Counted from the first letter of the stretch, positions 1 through 11,354 are shown. The stretch: DNA of 64,000 nucleotides from Cryptomeria japonica (GCF_030272615.1 NC_081414.1:665413938-665477937); one strand, 5' to 3'. Notes: generated from the letters alone by a model not told the origin. Program-made: numbers and translations.

Positions 1-580
1 ATCCAATTCCTCTTCCATAGCTTTCATCCAACATTCATCCTTACATGCATCAACTACTGATGTCGATTCAATTTGAGAAATTGAGCATACCTCTTCAACT
101 GCCAACCTTCTCCTTGTCCTCACTCCTTTTCTTTTATCTCCAATGATCTGATCTTTTGAATGATTCAACCTTGCATACCTAGGAGTCTTCTAACTTTCTA
201 TTTCTCTGCTCTGATCTTAAGTTACTGTTGATTTTTTTGATACTGTTGGGGTAACTGGTTCAACATTCTATTCTAGTGCAAGCATTACCAGATCAGTTAT
301 GATCATTTCCACTTTTAGTTCTCTTCCATAAGTTCTGATTTGACCTTTGTACTGGTCATCCACCTTGGCATTAGGGCTCTCCACAATTCTTTGCAATCTT
401 TTATTATAACATCTATATGCTTTGCTTTCATTTGAATAACCAAGAAATATCCTTTCATCACATCTAGGATCAAACTTTCTAATTCACTACCAAAGATTCT
501 GAAATACTTCACTGAAGGTGTATGACTAAAACACAACTTGTAAAGTGTCTTACCTGTAAACCAAACCAGATCCAAGATTC
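1..580 (-). pseudogene. Ty1/Copia pol fragment (integrase C-terminus to start of RT)
   Basis: Read on the minus strand, this stretch gives the conserved end of a Copia integrase (GKT-Y-L then KYFRIFGS) near 480-560. A frame change follows, then the FDPR-DE-IFLGYS and KAYRC-NKR motifs near 400-480. The segment at 1-120 reads as the region just before RT (EVC-ISQIE, WMKAMEEEL). The same motifs occur in the same order in the Copia element at 24127-24780, so this is a decayed relative of that family. It has at least one frameshift and several stops and lacks gag, most of RT and RNase H. It is cut by the window edge. Confidence 0.8.
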
Positions 581-1059
581 AACAAATCTTCACTTGTTAA
601 CCTTCAAACTGACTTATCCAATGTCTGAAACAGACTTTTAGACCACTACCGGTGGCAATGCAAGATTTGTCATCAATTTGCCTCCCCCTAAGGCAAATGC
701 CTTAGATACTGAATGAGTTTCCTGCATGTGCAGGAACATTCTGCTCTGTCGGTTGAGTAACTGGGGTATATGCTTCTATCAGATTAACATCTGGGGTATT
801 TGATTATGTCGGTTGATCCTCGAGCTTTCTAATCCACTTCCTTTCATGCTCCTTCCAAATATCATCAATTTTTTGCTTTCCCTTCTCATTGGATTTGTCA
901 TTTTGTGCCATTTCGGTCTTCCTTGTCCTCCTCGTCTCCATGAAACGCATTGCTTTGAGGTTGTCAAATGAAGATTGGGAGATTGAGTGGAGTTAAGTGT
1001 GGATTTCTCACACTTGCATAACAAAGTAAGGATATGTAACATGCTGAAATTTTAAAAGA
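581..1059 (-). other. Transposon-derived debris without a recognisable gene
   Basis: A pyrimidine-rich tract at about 680-692 reads on the minus strand as TTAGGGGGAGGC, much like the polypurine tract of the Copia element at 26309-26320. This suggests a rearranged Copia end. At 815-960 a short lysine/arginine-rich frame is open on the minus strand, but it matches no family I know. I call no gene here. Confidence 0.4.
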
Positions 1060-1064
1060 GATAT
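1060..1064. repeat. Target-site duplication GATAT (left copy)
   Basis: GATAT directly precedes the 5' LTR and is repeated exactly at 3873-3877 after the 3' LTR. This marks the intervening 2.8 kb as one transposition unit. Confidence 0.9.
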
Positions 1065-1437
1065 TGTTAGATTATTCGGGTATTTACTTGATTAATTAAA
1101 CAATATTTGTTTAATTATTTAAGTTCCCTTTATCTCTTTTACACTTAACTTTAGGTGCATAATAATTAATTCTTTTATTAATTATTATGTGCAGACCTAG
1201 GTTTTCTCTTTTAGGGTTTCTTGACCTATTAAAGGTTGAGTTCATTCTTTTCATTGTAAGAAGAAGAAGGATTATTACATTACACATTTTGTGAATACTA
1301 AGCTCTCTCTTTTTGAGCATATTTTCTGTGTATTTCTTTCTTTTATGATTTGCTTCCTTGCTTCTCCTTGTAACATGTTTTTCAGCTTGCAGAGATCATT
1401 TGGGCTCCTGTGGTGTTGTATTTTCTCAACTCCAACA
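1065..1437 (+). repeat. 5' LTR of the non-autonomous element
   Basis: 373 bp with TGTTAG and CCAACA ends. It differs from the 3' LTR by roughly fifteen substitutions and a 5-bp indel (near 1150 versus 3579), which suggests an insertion of moderate age. Confidence 0.92.
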
Positions 1438-1449
1438 TGGTATCAGAGC
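1438..1449 (+). promoter_or_regulatory. Primer-binding site (tRNA-iMet type)
   Basis: TGGTATCAGAGC begins at the first base after the LTR. It is the classic plant Copia primer site, complementary to the 3' end of initiator methionine tRNA. Confidence 0.93.
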
Positions 1450-3483
1450 TTCAGATCTGCAACTACCTATTCTTGTTTTGAGAATTTTTGCATTGGAAGT
1501 TGATCTGGGGTTTCAGAAAGTTTTTTTATGCACCTAGGTATAGGATTTTGTCTGAGCACTTTGGGCCTGAACAGACCTCACAATCGTGCTTAGAAGGCCT
1601 GAAAACCTCTATGGTCATATAAAATTTGACCTATTTTGGTTCCTGAGCCTCTAGGATCATTTTTTCTCAGATCTAGGTCGTACGGCCTTGGCACGCAATT
1701 CGAGAAAAAATTCAAAAATTTATTTTTTGCCTTTTTATGGCATGCAGGCCGAAATTTGATTTTTTGTTAAAAAAATTGAAAAAAATAATAAAAAAGGTGA
1801 TTGTTTTTTTTTTTGCAAAAAAAAAACTTTTTTTTTTTTTTTGGGGTTTGTTTTGCATTGCGTAGGGTATCGGGCTGACAGTCTGGCCACCGTACGGTGA
1901 TCGGACCTGTTAGTCCGGTCACCTATCAGCCCCGACGGCCTCTGTGGTCCCCGTTGGCAGCTCCCTTTGGCCCCGCTGATAGCTCTCTCCGGCCCCAACG
2001 ACCTCCTTGGCCTCGCCGACAGCTCTCTCTGGCCCTTGACGACCCTGCGGCCCCCGCCGCTCAGCCCGTTGCCCGGCCCAGCTGCTCCGCCCGCCACCGC
2101 CACTGTTTCCCAGCGCTGCCACCGCTGCAGCCCCCGCCACCGCCCGCTGCACCTATTGGCCCTGCCACCGCCGGAACCTCTGCCTAACCCACCGACTGCC
2201 CTAGCTCCACCACCCAGCCACCAGAGTTCCACCTAGCCGCCACCAGAGTGCCGCTCTCTGGCCACCTCCACCCAGACAACCACCAAACTACCCCTTCCTC
2301 TTGTTTTGAAGGGGGGTTTGGGTTTTTGGCCATATCTTGGGCATACGGAGTCATATTTTTGAAAATGAATAGATGTCGAAAAGTTGGTTCCGAGTCAGAC
2401 CTCGTCATGTTGCTAATGTTTTCCAATTTTTCTATTTAACTATGTTTTTTTCCAATCAAAGTGAGGTCTCTTTTTTGCACTCCAAGGGACGTAGAATGAG
2501 CATCCGAACTCCATTTTTTGAAAAGTTTATATTTTTGGAAAGCATGTGCTGTGTAATTTCCAGCCATGTGAGTTTTATTTCCATATTTTGCTCCATGCAT
2601 ATTTTAGTCATTTGTATCTTCAATTTCAGTTTTTTGCTTTTCAGCACTCTGGTGGATATCGTGGTTGTTTTAGGTCTTGGGATCTCTTCTCTGAGTAGGG
2701 TGTCTCTATTTTGGTTCTCCCTTCTATTTCCAGTATTCTTATCATCGTAGCATTATATTCATGCAAACGCACTGAGATAAAGTGCTATGGATCTTGCATA
2801 TCTTGTGCCTTATTGTACATGCACTACTTATAAAGTGCTATGAGGGGGTTGATGTTTGCATGTTGTTTGTCATCTTCCTTTATCCAGTGAGTGTTCCTTC
2901 CATGACATTTGCCTCATGATGTGTGTCAAGAGAGTGTTCCTTTCATGACACCATGTACTTGTCTCAGCACCTTTGATGTTCCTGGTTCTTCGTCATGCAG
3001 ATCTTCTTGGCTGTCTTTTTCAGTGTTCCTGTCCCTCTCCCTCTTTAACATTATGGGGAGGTTTTTCTTGTTAGTTATAATGCTTCCGTGGTTCGATTGA
3101 TTAGCTCCTCAAGCTTTGGTGTTTTCATGCCATCTATATCTTTCGATTTCAATTGTTTGCCTTATTTGCCTTCTGATTCGAGTAGTGTCATTTGAGGGCA
3201 CTCATACAGATTACAGTCTTCTCTACTTGGTCATGTTCTCTTTCAATGGAGGTTCTTCAGATCAGCAGTTATTCTTCGACAAAGTTTGCAGGTTCTTCAT
3301 GCTTCAGTGATGTTCTTTTCCATCTCTTTTTGGAGTAGAGTTTTTTTCCCACGCGGTTTTCTCTATTTCTCCAGTTTATAGAGATTTCATTGTATTTGGG
3401 TACCTGATCAAGCCTTGTTCTCGCGACCCATCTTTCTTGCTTTCCGTAGCTATTCTAGGTTTTAGCTTCTCCCTAAGTCTAGC
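1450..3483 (+). other. Non-coding interior of the non-autonomous element
   Basis: No retroelement protein motif is visible in any frame. A strongly C-rich block at about 1890-2240 gives proline-rich open frames on both strands, which I treat as composition artefacts. Homopolymer T and A runs lie at about 1800-1845. Two hairpin-forming motifs of the form GCACT-loop-AGTGC sit at 2769-2785 and 2821-2838. The rest is T-rich leader-like sequence. Confidence 0.7.
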
Positions 3484-3493
3484 TTAAGGGGGG
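3484..3493 (+). promoter_or_regulatory. Polypurine tract
   Basis: The TTAAGGGGGG run lies one base before the 3' LTR and would prime plus-strand DNA synthesis. Confidence 0.85.
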
Positions 3494-3494
3494 T

Positions 3495-3872
3495 TGTTAG
3501 AGTATTCGGCTATTTACTTGATTAATTAAACAATATTTGTTTAATTATTTAAGTTCCCTTTATCTCTTTTACACTTAATCTAACTTTAGGTGCATAATAA
3601 TTAATTCTTTTATTAATTATTATGTGCAAACCTAGGTTTTCTCTTTTAGGGTTTCTTGACCTATTAAAGGTTGAGTTCGTTAGTTTCATTGTAAGAAGAA
3701 GAAGGATTATTACATTACACATTTTGTGAATATTGAGCTCTCTTTTTTTAAGCATATTTTATGTGTATTTCTTTCTTCTATGATTTGCTTCCTTGCTTCT
3801 CCTTGTAACAGGTTTTTCAGCTTGTAGAGATCATTTGGGCTCCTGTGGTGTTGTATTTTTTCAACTCCAACA
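3495..3872 (+). repeat. 3' LTR of the non-autonomous element
   Basis: 378 bp, the direct repeat of 1065-1437. It is followed at once by the second GATAT target copy (3873-3877). Confidence 0.92.
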
Positions 3873-3952
3873 GATATCAATTCAAAAATCTAACCATTAC
3901 AAAAATAGTCTTTAACATAAACATAACAAGAGGGTTTTTTTATTTTATTTTA

Positions 3953-3963
<11 letters not shown>

Positions 3964-3984
<21 letters not shown>
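3964..3984. repeat. (TA)n microsatellite
   Basis: An uninterrupted alternating T/A run of about 20 bases next to a TTTTATTTTA-type tract. Confidence 0.95.
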
Positions 3985-5747
3985 TCAAAACAGGGACATG
4001 AATAACGACAACTTGAAAGATTAAGTACATTGAACTAAAATTTTAAGCATACATGAAATATTTTATGAAATAAATAACTTGCATGAAATTAAAGAGAGAT
4101 AGGGTTTAGAGAGTACTTTTCAACTAATGCTAAATTCTGAACCTCAAACTCTGTCATGATACTGGTGAGGAGGGAAAGTATAATTACGGCGCTTTTCCGC
4201 CCAACCACAAACTATCTAGTCCCTCGTGCCATCCTTTTGGACTGGCTCGACCCTTCGTAGGGAGGTAAAGGAAAAAGAGAACGCAATGCCACTTGAGACT
4301 TGGTGTTAGGATCTACACTCTTAGTCGATTATACACTAAGGATAACTCCCTACTAGTATGACACTTTGACTAGGGGTGTATCTGGTGCTAAAGATCAAAC
4401 TAGTTCATGCATTACGCAGCACCACCTTGGCCAAGGTTTAACACTGTAAGCATGAATTTACGCAGTGCTAATGATCTCACCCTTCTCAGCAATAAGTCTA
4501 GGTTTTAAGAGTTCAATTTAAATCAAAAGGAAAAACTAAGGCCCAAATTTTGTGTTAGCGTTCAAAGGATACAGTTTTAAGTATTCTAAGTGTTATCAAT
4601 AATTTCTTCCTCATAACTACAATGTTTTTAAAATGTATCAAGTGAATCCTTGGCTTGGGAAATAAGGGGGCATAAGAGCTGTCAATTGTACATACAATTC
4701 CTAAGTATGAAATATAATATTTTGGACATGTCTCTGTTGTCTTGGCTTTGGAGAATGGACTCTCACTAGTGATGCTAACTGCATTATGTACAATTGTGCT
4801 CTTCTACCCACTGCCTTCCTAAGCTAGGGTATAGGTTAGTTTAATAACTTGAAAGGTAATCTCAATAAAATAATTTATCTAAGAGCTACCCTTTTATTTC
4901 AGTCTAAGAAAGTTCTGAATCTAGAATGAGAGGTCAAAAATCTTCATTAAGTTGTCTCAGGAATGAACACCCTTCCCTGGCTTGGTACAAGTCTGCATTG
5001 CTATGCTGGAATATGTCTACCCATGCATGCTAAGCTACACATACACGAACACGTGATTACAATTACCTTTGCATATACATCAAATATTACCAGTTATAAT
5101 CTGGTACATACTTGTCAGTAAATGCCCAAGTACTTGTACTTATGTGCACCTATACCTACACCTTCACATGTATAGTGGGTAATCACGATGTCTTAGGTTT
5201 ACGACTTAATTTATTTAGGACAGACTTAACAATAGCCTTAACTTTTGTATCACAATAATTTAAATTTCATGAAGGCGGAGATTCTGAGGATAAGATTTAT
5301 TCCGATCAATAGTTTAACTGCAGTATGCATGTGAATCCACCTCAAAGGCCTATAGTTTGTTGTTTAGTTCCAGTCATACTAACGAGGTTGTTAAGAATTA
5401 ACATCATTGTTTAGAAAGATGACAACAACATTATCATAATAAAGACGTCTTGCCCTTTCAAAATGAATGCCCTCACAAGGTTATACTTCCACAACTAATT
5501 ATATATACTTACATTTAAGTATACACTTCTTAGTTATCCAAGAAGAAGTAATGACAATACTCATACCATCCTTAATATTTCCAACAAAGAACAATCTATT
5601 TTAGACATAGAATACTGCAGAATATAGGTATGTACATTTTTTTTCTTTGTACACAAGATTAACTCTCATCAACAAATGAATAAGTTCTTAAGTTCTTCCT
5701 CTCTTTTCAAATAAGTTGAAAGTAATTAAATAGAATTTCTAGACCTG

Positions 5748-5777
5748 CACACACACACACACACACATATATATATA
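5748..5777. repeat. Compound (CA)n(TA)n microsatellite
   Basis: About ten CA units pass directly into five TA units. Confidence 0.95.
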
Positions 5778-5952
5778 CCTTCTTCCAAATTTCATTCACA
5801 ACTACTCATAACTCTACACAATTTTTTTGGTATTTCATCCTGCTGGTAATTATTTACTCTAGCAGAAAACAACAATGTATGTATTCTTAATAGTACTGCA
5901 GAAGGGTTTTAATCCCCACATGAAATCGAAGTAATACACTTAACTACAAGCT

Positions 5953-6020
<68 letters not shown>
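5953..6020. repeat. Compound (TA)n(GA)n microsatellite
   Basis: About nine TA units are followed by about twenty-five perfect GA units, the longest microsatellite in the window. It is probably length-polymorphic. Confidence 0.96.
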
Positions 6021-6024
<4 letters not shown>

Positions 6025-7008
6025 ATTGTATTTTCCTTTATAATCTCGAAATTTAAGATGAATGGCAGAAATAAGAACAAATTCGCAGGGTTTAGGAAAA
6101 AGTATCATGACTTGATTTCTTTGAAGAAATATTTCTCCAAATCGTCTCTACTGAAACCCTTATTTCCTTAAACGCAGACAAGTGATGGAGATTCTCCAGC
6201 AATATAAGGAAAATTGCAGCCAGGAGACAAGAAAATGTCAAGCCAAACCCTTTCTCTGTCATCAAGGTTGAATAAAAAATATGAGAGAGATAGAATGAAT
6301 GCCCTTTCTTTCCTTATTGCTTAAGTATTTTGCTCAAAACTTTACTACGCCCTAATACCAGGCAGAATTCCTAGACTGCCCAAGGAGTCACGTTAATCTC
6401 GTGCTCCATTCTCATGCCTTCTGAATTTTACGCTTCTAGCAAAGCTTCCCGTGAAAATATCTTTTTTATCCTCCCTCTCAGAAAAATGAAAACATAATGA
6501 AATACATTTGCAACTCTTTATTTTTCCCTTTTTCTATCAAATGATATCGATATGCATTAGGAAGTAATGGAAAGTGTAAAACTCATTTTTCTTTTCTTTT
6601 TCCTTTTTTTCTTCCTTACTCTATTCAACAAACTCCTTATACCCGATAATTTCCAAAAGGCAAGATAGAGTGATGAAATAAGGTTTAATTGAAAACTATA
6701 TCCCTCACCATTTTTTTATTATATATTTAAGTCAATACTTAGCAACTTAAGGAGGGACACTCTTCATATCTCCCTTTCACATAACCCTTACTTGGTTATA
6801 GAGATGCCAATTTTAAGTTGGCAAAAGATAATTTATTTAATTAAAAATAAACATTGTCATATAATTATTAATTAATTAAATCTACATATTTATTTATATT
6901 TATATATATGTGACCTATACTCCCTACAAATACCTAACTATGGTAGTACATATACGACCATGTATACGTACTCTCATACCCAGGTACTCGTATAGGATAC
7001 ATATGTAA

Positions 7009-7029
7009 CATATATATATATATATATAA
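7009..7029. repeat. (TA)n microsatellite
   Basis: A perfect alternating T/A run of about 20 bases in AT-rich intergenic DNA. Confidence 0.93.
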
Positions 7030-7639
7030 TAAAAGAACATTAGTCCAACCAACTTGATTAATAATTAGTGAAGAAATTAATTAATATTAATAATTAATAA
7101 TTATTTCGAAAAGCGACAAACCCTAGGTTCTCTGCACTGACCTACCAGGTTACCTAACACACTAGCTAACAAGGTCTGACAAGATCAACATAAGGTTACT
7201 TAGCTTAGGTTAGGGTTTTCAAACTACATTGAGTTCTCTCCTTCCTTTCACCTCCCGACCTGATGATAATTTCCCTCCTTTCGTGGAGGGCGACTTTCTC
7301 CTGCACACACTTGGCCCACAGAAATCGGTTAGATCCAACCTTGTCTAGTTCTGGCAATTAATAATTCATGACAAAAGTGAAACATGACATCATATTGTTA
7401 ACTGCAATTCATCAATTTACTAAATCAAAGTACATCAAATTAGCATAGAAAGCATAATTATCATCATTCACATGTGCATAATTATCTGAACAAATCCATC
7501 ATTTAAATCATAAAACTAGACACATTATACATCATACAAGTATATCAAAATGCACTAGGGTTAACATGTATCAGGGCATAAATACTGCACAAAATCAACT
7601 AGGGCACAAGTGGGATGTAACAAGATATATGGGTAATGA

Positions 7640-8558
7640 TTTGGAGGTGCTTATGATGTCAAGAGGACAACACAAGTTTGCAATGAAAAAGTGGATAAAA
7701 GGACAGCATGAGGATGCATAAAAGTGGATCTAAACTAAAAGGGCAACATAATGATATGATAAAAAGTTGATTGATTGATGGATAGAGGCTTCAATTTATA
7801 GAGTTGGGAGCCTAGAAATGGACGATCAAGATAAAAAGGGAGATCGAGGGCTTATATTGAAAGGGAATGTGGTCCTAGGTTTAAAGGCTTAGCCTCATTA
7901 AAAGTGTCACAAGGAGAAGTGGGGTGAAAGTCAATGTGGTCCCACCTTGGGAGGAACAAAGGTCCTAGGGGGAAGGGGGATGTGTGCTCACACATGTGTG
8001 AGCAACCTTGGAAGAAACAAAGAGATGACAAGTGAAAACACTTGTGGAAAGGTGTAAGGGCTAGTGGAAGAGAGTTTATGACACACAAGTCAAAAGGGGA
8101 AAGCGTAGGGTGGCTCTATGGGGAAGAGCATCCTCACACGTGTAAGAAGCCCTTGGTCAAAGGTGATGTGGACATGTGAAGTGACTTGTGATTCACATGT
8201 GGGTTTGGGTAGATGTGTAGTATTTTTAATTTGAATAAATACTAACATTGGTTAGGCTTTGGATTAATTAGGATAATGAGGGGATTAGATGATAGGTTTG
8301 TAGGAATCACTAAATTAGCTTAATTAATCATGGATTAATTTAGCTAATTAGGATTAGGGACAAGAATGGAATATTCCATTAAGGCGAGTTTGATTTATTG
8401 AAATAAATCAATATTTGGAAGAAGTGAAAAGGGAATATTAATTAAATAATTAAATTAATTAGAAGGTAATGATAGGTTAATATGATTAATTAAATTAATC
8501 ATGCGATAAAGACATAATTAATTAAATATTAATTTAGTCAATTTTATGTGTCTACAAT
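7640..8558. repeat. Diverged LTR-like dispersed repeat, copy A
   Basis: This block shares a string of landmarks with 18560-19603. They include a 'CAATTTATAGA' segment followed by a GGAGGCC/GGGAGCC element (about 7795), 'TTTGTAGGAATCAC' (about 8299 and 19374), and a TTAATTAA-rich 3' end. It ends in a TGTCTACA-type terminus and is cut sharply against the Copia remnant at 8559. It is probably an old solo or truncated LTR. No open frame in it looks like a gene. Confidence 0.5.
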
Positions 8559-8750
8559 AGCCATTAATAGGGGAGCTCTGTTTTGTTTTGTTCTTAATGC
8601 AAAAGGAAGAGCAACAGCTCTGTGATTGTAATCAACTGTGATTATTTTGAAATATATGAAATATAAATCATTTGCAATCTATATTTGTTTTTATATTTGT
8701 GTTTTGTTTTTTATTCTTGTTTATGCATTCTCCTCTACCTCTCTCCTTTA
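8559..8750 (+). repeat. Truncated 5' LTR of the gag-only Copia remnant
   Basis: Matches 11170-11354 closely, for example in the TTTTGTTCTTAATGC and ATGCATTCTCCTCTRCC blocks. Its upstream part is missing, replaced by the LTR-like repeat that ends at 8558. Confidence 0.7.
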
Positions 8751-8857
8751 CCAAGTACAAAGCTAAAGGTTAGTAGTACTAGAGTTTTTTCATAAGTTGT
8801 TTCAAAAGGGTTTTCAAGGAGTTAAAAAAATATTCAACAAGGTACTTACAGTCAACA

Positions 8858-9459
8858 ATGGCAGTTTCAAGAACAAGCTTTACTAACCCACAAATTCTTC
8901 GATTCAATGGGAAAAACTATGATTATTGCACAATCATAATGAAAACATTATTCAATTCTCAAAATTTATGAGATCTTGATGAAAATGGTTTTACAGAACC
9001 AACTGATGCAATAGCACAGAATGCCCTAAGTCAATCAAAAATCGATTTTGCTAAGGATATCACGAAAAAGGATTCAAAAGCTCTCTTTGGATGAGAGTAT
9101 TTTTCCAAGAATTGCAGCAGTAGCAAAATCCAAACATGCATGGAATATTCTTCAAATTGCTTACCAAGGAATGGCTAAGGTGAAGATAGCCAAATTGCAA
9201 ATGCTAAAAAGAGATTTTGAGATCATATACATGAAGGAATTAGATACAATAAATTCATTCTTCACTCTAATCATTAGAATAATGAATCAAATCAGGTCTC
9301 ACAATGAAACATTGAAAGGTAGAAAATTGGTTGAAAAGATATTAAGAACTTTGCCTACAAGGTTTGAATCAATTGTGGTAGCCATATAAGAGATAAAGAA
9401 TCTCTCACAATTTTCAGTTGATGAGCTGTATGTATTTGTTATTTCTCATGAGCATAGGT
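8858..9459 (+). pseudogene. Copia gag (UBN2-type), broken
   Basis: The frame starts with an ATG and NPQILRFNGKNYDYW-like gag sequence (the W codon is changed). It continues with the ESIFPRIAAVAKSKHAWNIL segment at about 9095-9150, then AYQGMAKVKIAKLQMLKRDF, IRSHNETLKG and LRTLPTRFESIVVAI up to 9390. These are the ordered motifs of a plant Copia gag. There is an in-frame stop near 8970, a frameshift near 9085 and a stop at 9387, so no intact product can be made. Gag would form the virus-like particle. Confidence 0.8.
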
Positions 9460-9754
9460 CACAAGGGCTTCACTTAGTGAACTTGAGTTATAGCACGTGT
9501 GTTCATGGCATACCAAATAATCCCCCTATTTTCAAAAAATATTGCCCTAAACTCGTTTTTTGTCAACTCTTAATATACAACCCAAATTAAAAAGCCCCTT
9601 CTTTTGACCATAGATTGCATTTTTTCATAGCCTGAATTTAAAAACTTTGCATTTTCACCAAATAGGCAATATATTGAACTTATTTTTTGAGATATTAAAC
9701 CTCCCAATATGAATGCACGTGATATACTATTGCCTGGATAATAAAACCCTTGTG
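9460..9754. mobile_element. MITE-like insertion with terminal inverted repeats
   Basis: Terminal CACAAGGG at 9460 is matched by CCCTTGTG ending at 9754. A second block of inverted similarity (ATAGCACGTGTGTTCAT against its near reverse complement at about 9712-9730) extends the imperfect TIR to roughly 50 bp. The duplicate copy at 10214-10672 lacks this segment and so gives the empty site. Flanking octamers GCATAGGT and ACATACAT agree at 5 of 8 positions, compatible with a decayed 8-bp hAT-type duplication. It has no transposase gene and is too short to carry one. Confidence 0.7.
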
Positions 9755-10108
9755 ACATACATTGAGTAGGTTAGAAAACTCCTTTCAAGATACAAATCTC
9801 AATCAGCTATGGTAGAGGCATGAGACAATCAAATTCTAGAGATAGAAGAAGAAACTTATATAGAGATGGAAGAACCAAGTGAAAGAAGAGACGTGAAACT
9901 GATATTCATATAGAATGTTGAGGAGAGAAGTCTGTAGAAATCGGAAAGAATAGGTAGTCACCACAAAGTTAGGATAGTAAGATACAAGTAACGGGCAATG
10001 AAAAGAGTTCATCATAGCTGTAGTTATTAAAAACTTACAAGTGTTGTTGTTTGATAAAAGGAAGATGAATGTTTACTCTGTTACAATGTTACATAAATTT
10101 CAGATTTA

Positions 10109-10130
10109 CACACACACACATGCACGCACA
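10109..10130. repeat. (CA)n-type microsatellite
   Basis: A short CACACACACA-ATGCACGCACA run between the two copies of the gag duplication. Confidence 0.7.
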
Positions 10131-10213
10131 TATCGCCGTCCCCTATTATGGGAAAAAAATTGTCGTGTTTCCCTATTTTCCCATCCCCCATCCCGGAAAC
10201 TCAGGGTAACATA

Positions 10214-10562
10214 GTTGAAAAGATATTAAGAAGTTTACCTACAAGGTTTGAATCAATTGTGGTACCCATAGAAGAGATAAAAAATCTCTCACAATGTTCA
10301 ATTGATGAGGTACATGCTCACAAGCATAGGCTGAGTAGGTTAGAAAACTCAGCTTTGGAGCATGCTTTCAAGACACAAGTCTCAATCAGTCTCAATCAGC
10401 CATGGTAGAGGCAGGGGAGGAACAAATTCCACAGGTAGAGAAAGAAATTCATACAGAACCAACACATCAAACTCGAGTAGAAGAGGAGACTTGCGAAACT
10501 GCCATTTATCAAAGAAAGATCATAGAATGTTGAGAGAAGTTTGCAGAAATCAGAAAGGATAG
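10214..10562 (+). pseudogene. Second copy of Copia gag C-terminal region
   Basis: Reads VEKILRSLPTRFESIVVPIEE, then RLSRLENSALEHAFKTQVS, then changes frame into a glycine/arginine-rich tail (GRGRGGTNSTGRERNSYR) typical of Copia gag before the zinc knuckle. There is no start or full gag, and the CCHC knuckle that should follow is not recognisable. Confidence 0.75.
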
Positions 10563-10814
10563 TTAGTCACCACAAAGCCAGGACAGTAAGATACCAGTAA
10601 TAGGTAATGAAAAGAGTTTACAGCTGTAGTTGTTAAAAACTTAAAAGTGTTGTTGTTTGAGAAAAGGAAGATTAAATATCTCCAGAAATAATGAGAAGGT
10701 TGTTAAAAAAAGAGGTACCATTCTCAAAGGAGAAATCAATGAATATGACTGTTGTAGCAGTTAGAAGAAAGTGAAAGAAATTAAGAAATCAGAAAGGTAA
10801 TTGGCACTTTTTAT

Positions 10815-11354
10815 TAAGAGGGAGTTGGAATTAATCCAGCTACCTTCATTTAATCCTCTTCTGTAGACTTCTTCCTTCTCATGCTGTCTTTCAGCTCACA
10901 CGTGCTAGACTTCTTTTCTCCAGCTATTCTCATTCCACCTCCCTCCATTTTGAATGAAAACGGAACAAATTTAAATAAAATTGTGATTGTAGAATCCCCT
11001 TGTTTGATCTTCATGCGGTGCAGTTCTAAATGCATATTTAATAGTAATAAGTAGTTTTTATTTTTCCTTGTTTTGCTGGGCTTATACAATGAATAGAAGA
11101 ACAGTCTTTTGTGTGCAGGGTATGAAAAGTAGAGCAGATGTTTTGCATTGCTATAGCAATAGCAGAATAGCATGAATAGGAGAACTCTGTTATGCTTTGT
11201 TCTTAATGCAGAAGGAAGAGCAGCAGCTTTGTGAATGTAATCAACAATGGTTATTTTGAATGAAGTATAAATCATTTGCAGTCTATATCTGTTTTTATCT
11301 TTGTGTTTTGTTCTTTATTCTTGTCTATGCATTCTCCTCTGCCTCTCTCCTTCA
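10815..11354 (+). repeat. Downstream LTR of the gag-only Copia remnant, with polypurine tract
   Basis: A purine run TAAGAGGGAG (10815-10824) is followed by a TGGAATTAATCC start at 10826, which fits a 3' LTR start. The LTR ends near 11354 (CCTTCA), just before the primer-site-like TGTTATCAGAGC at 11357. Its last 185 bases repeat 8559-8750. Confidence 0.65.

Larger units (their letters stand above)
1065..3872 (+). mobile_element. Complete non-autonomous LTR retrotransposon (Copia-like termini)
   Basis: Two direct LTRs (1065-1437 and 3495-3872) start TGTTAG and end CCAACA, and are flanked by the 5-bp duplication GATAT. The primer site TGGTATCAGAGC (initiator-Met tRNA type) directly follows the 5' LTR and a polypurine tract precedes the 3' LTR, so all cis signals for reverse transcription are present. 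The roughly 2 kb interior has no gag, protease, integrase or RT. It must have moved with proteins supplied by another element. It resembles a LARD-like deletion derivative. Its interior shares a short hairpin motif with the leader of the outer Copia element (2821-2838 and 44483-44500), which points to a related parent. Confidence 0.92.
3878..7639. other. Gene-free intergenic DNA
   Basis: I see no supportable coding sequence. The stretch is AT-rich, with a few more GC-balanced blocks (about 4130-4520 and 7120-7360) that look like old LTR or leader sequence but could not be assigned. Microsatellites are listed separately. Confidence 0.6.
9330..10672 (+). repeat. Tandem duplication of the gag C-terminal region
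   Basis: 9330-10067 (minus the 295-bp insertion at 9460-9754) and 10214-10672 are two diverged copies. Both run from the VEKILR-LPTRFESIV gag segment to a GTTGTTGTTTGA-AAAAGGAAGAT block. The second copy keeps the RLSRLENSALEHAFKTQVS and glycine/arginine-rich gag tail in better shape. The duplication must predate the insertion that is found in copy one only. Confidence 0.8.

Noticed and set aside
1735-2236. Proline- or glycine-rich open frames on both strands
   Set aside because: They come from one C-rich block in a non-coding leader. Both strands are open, codon use is purely compositional, and a similar block recurs in another leader (20447-20830).
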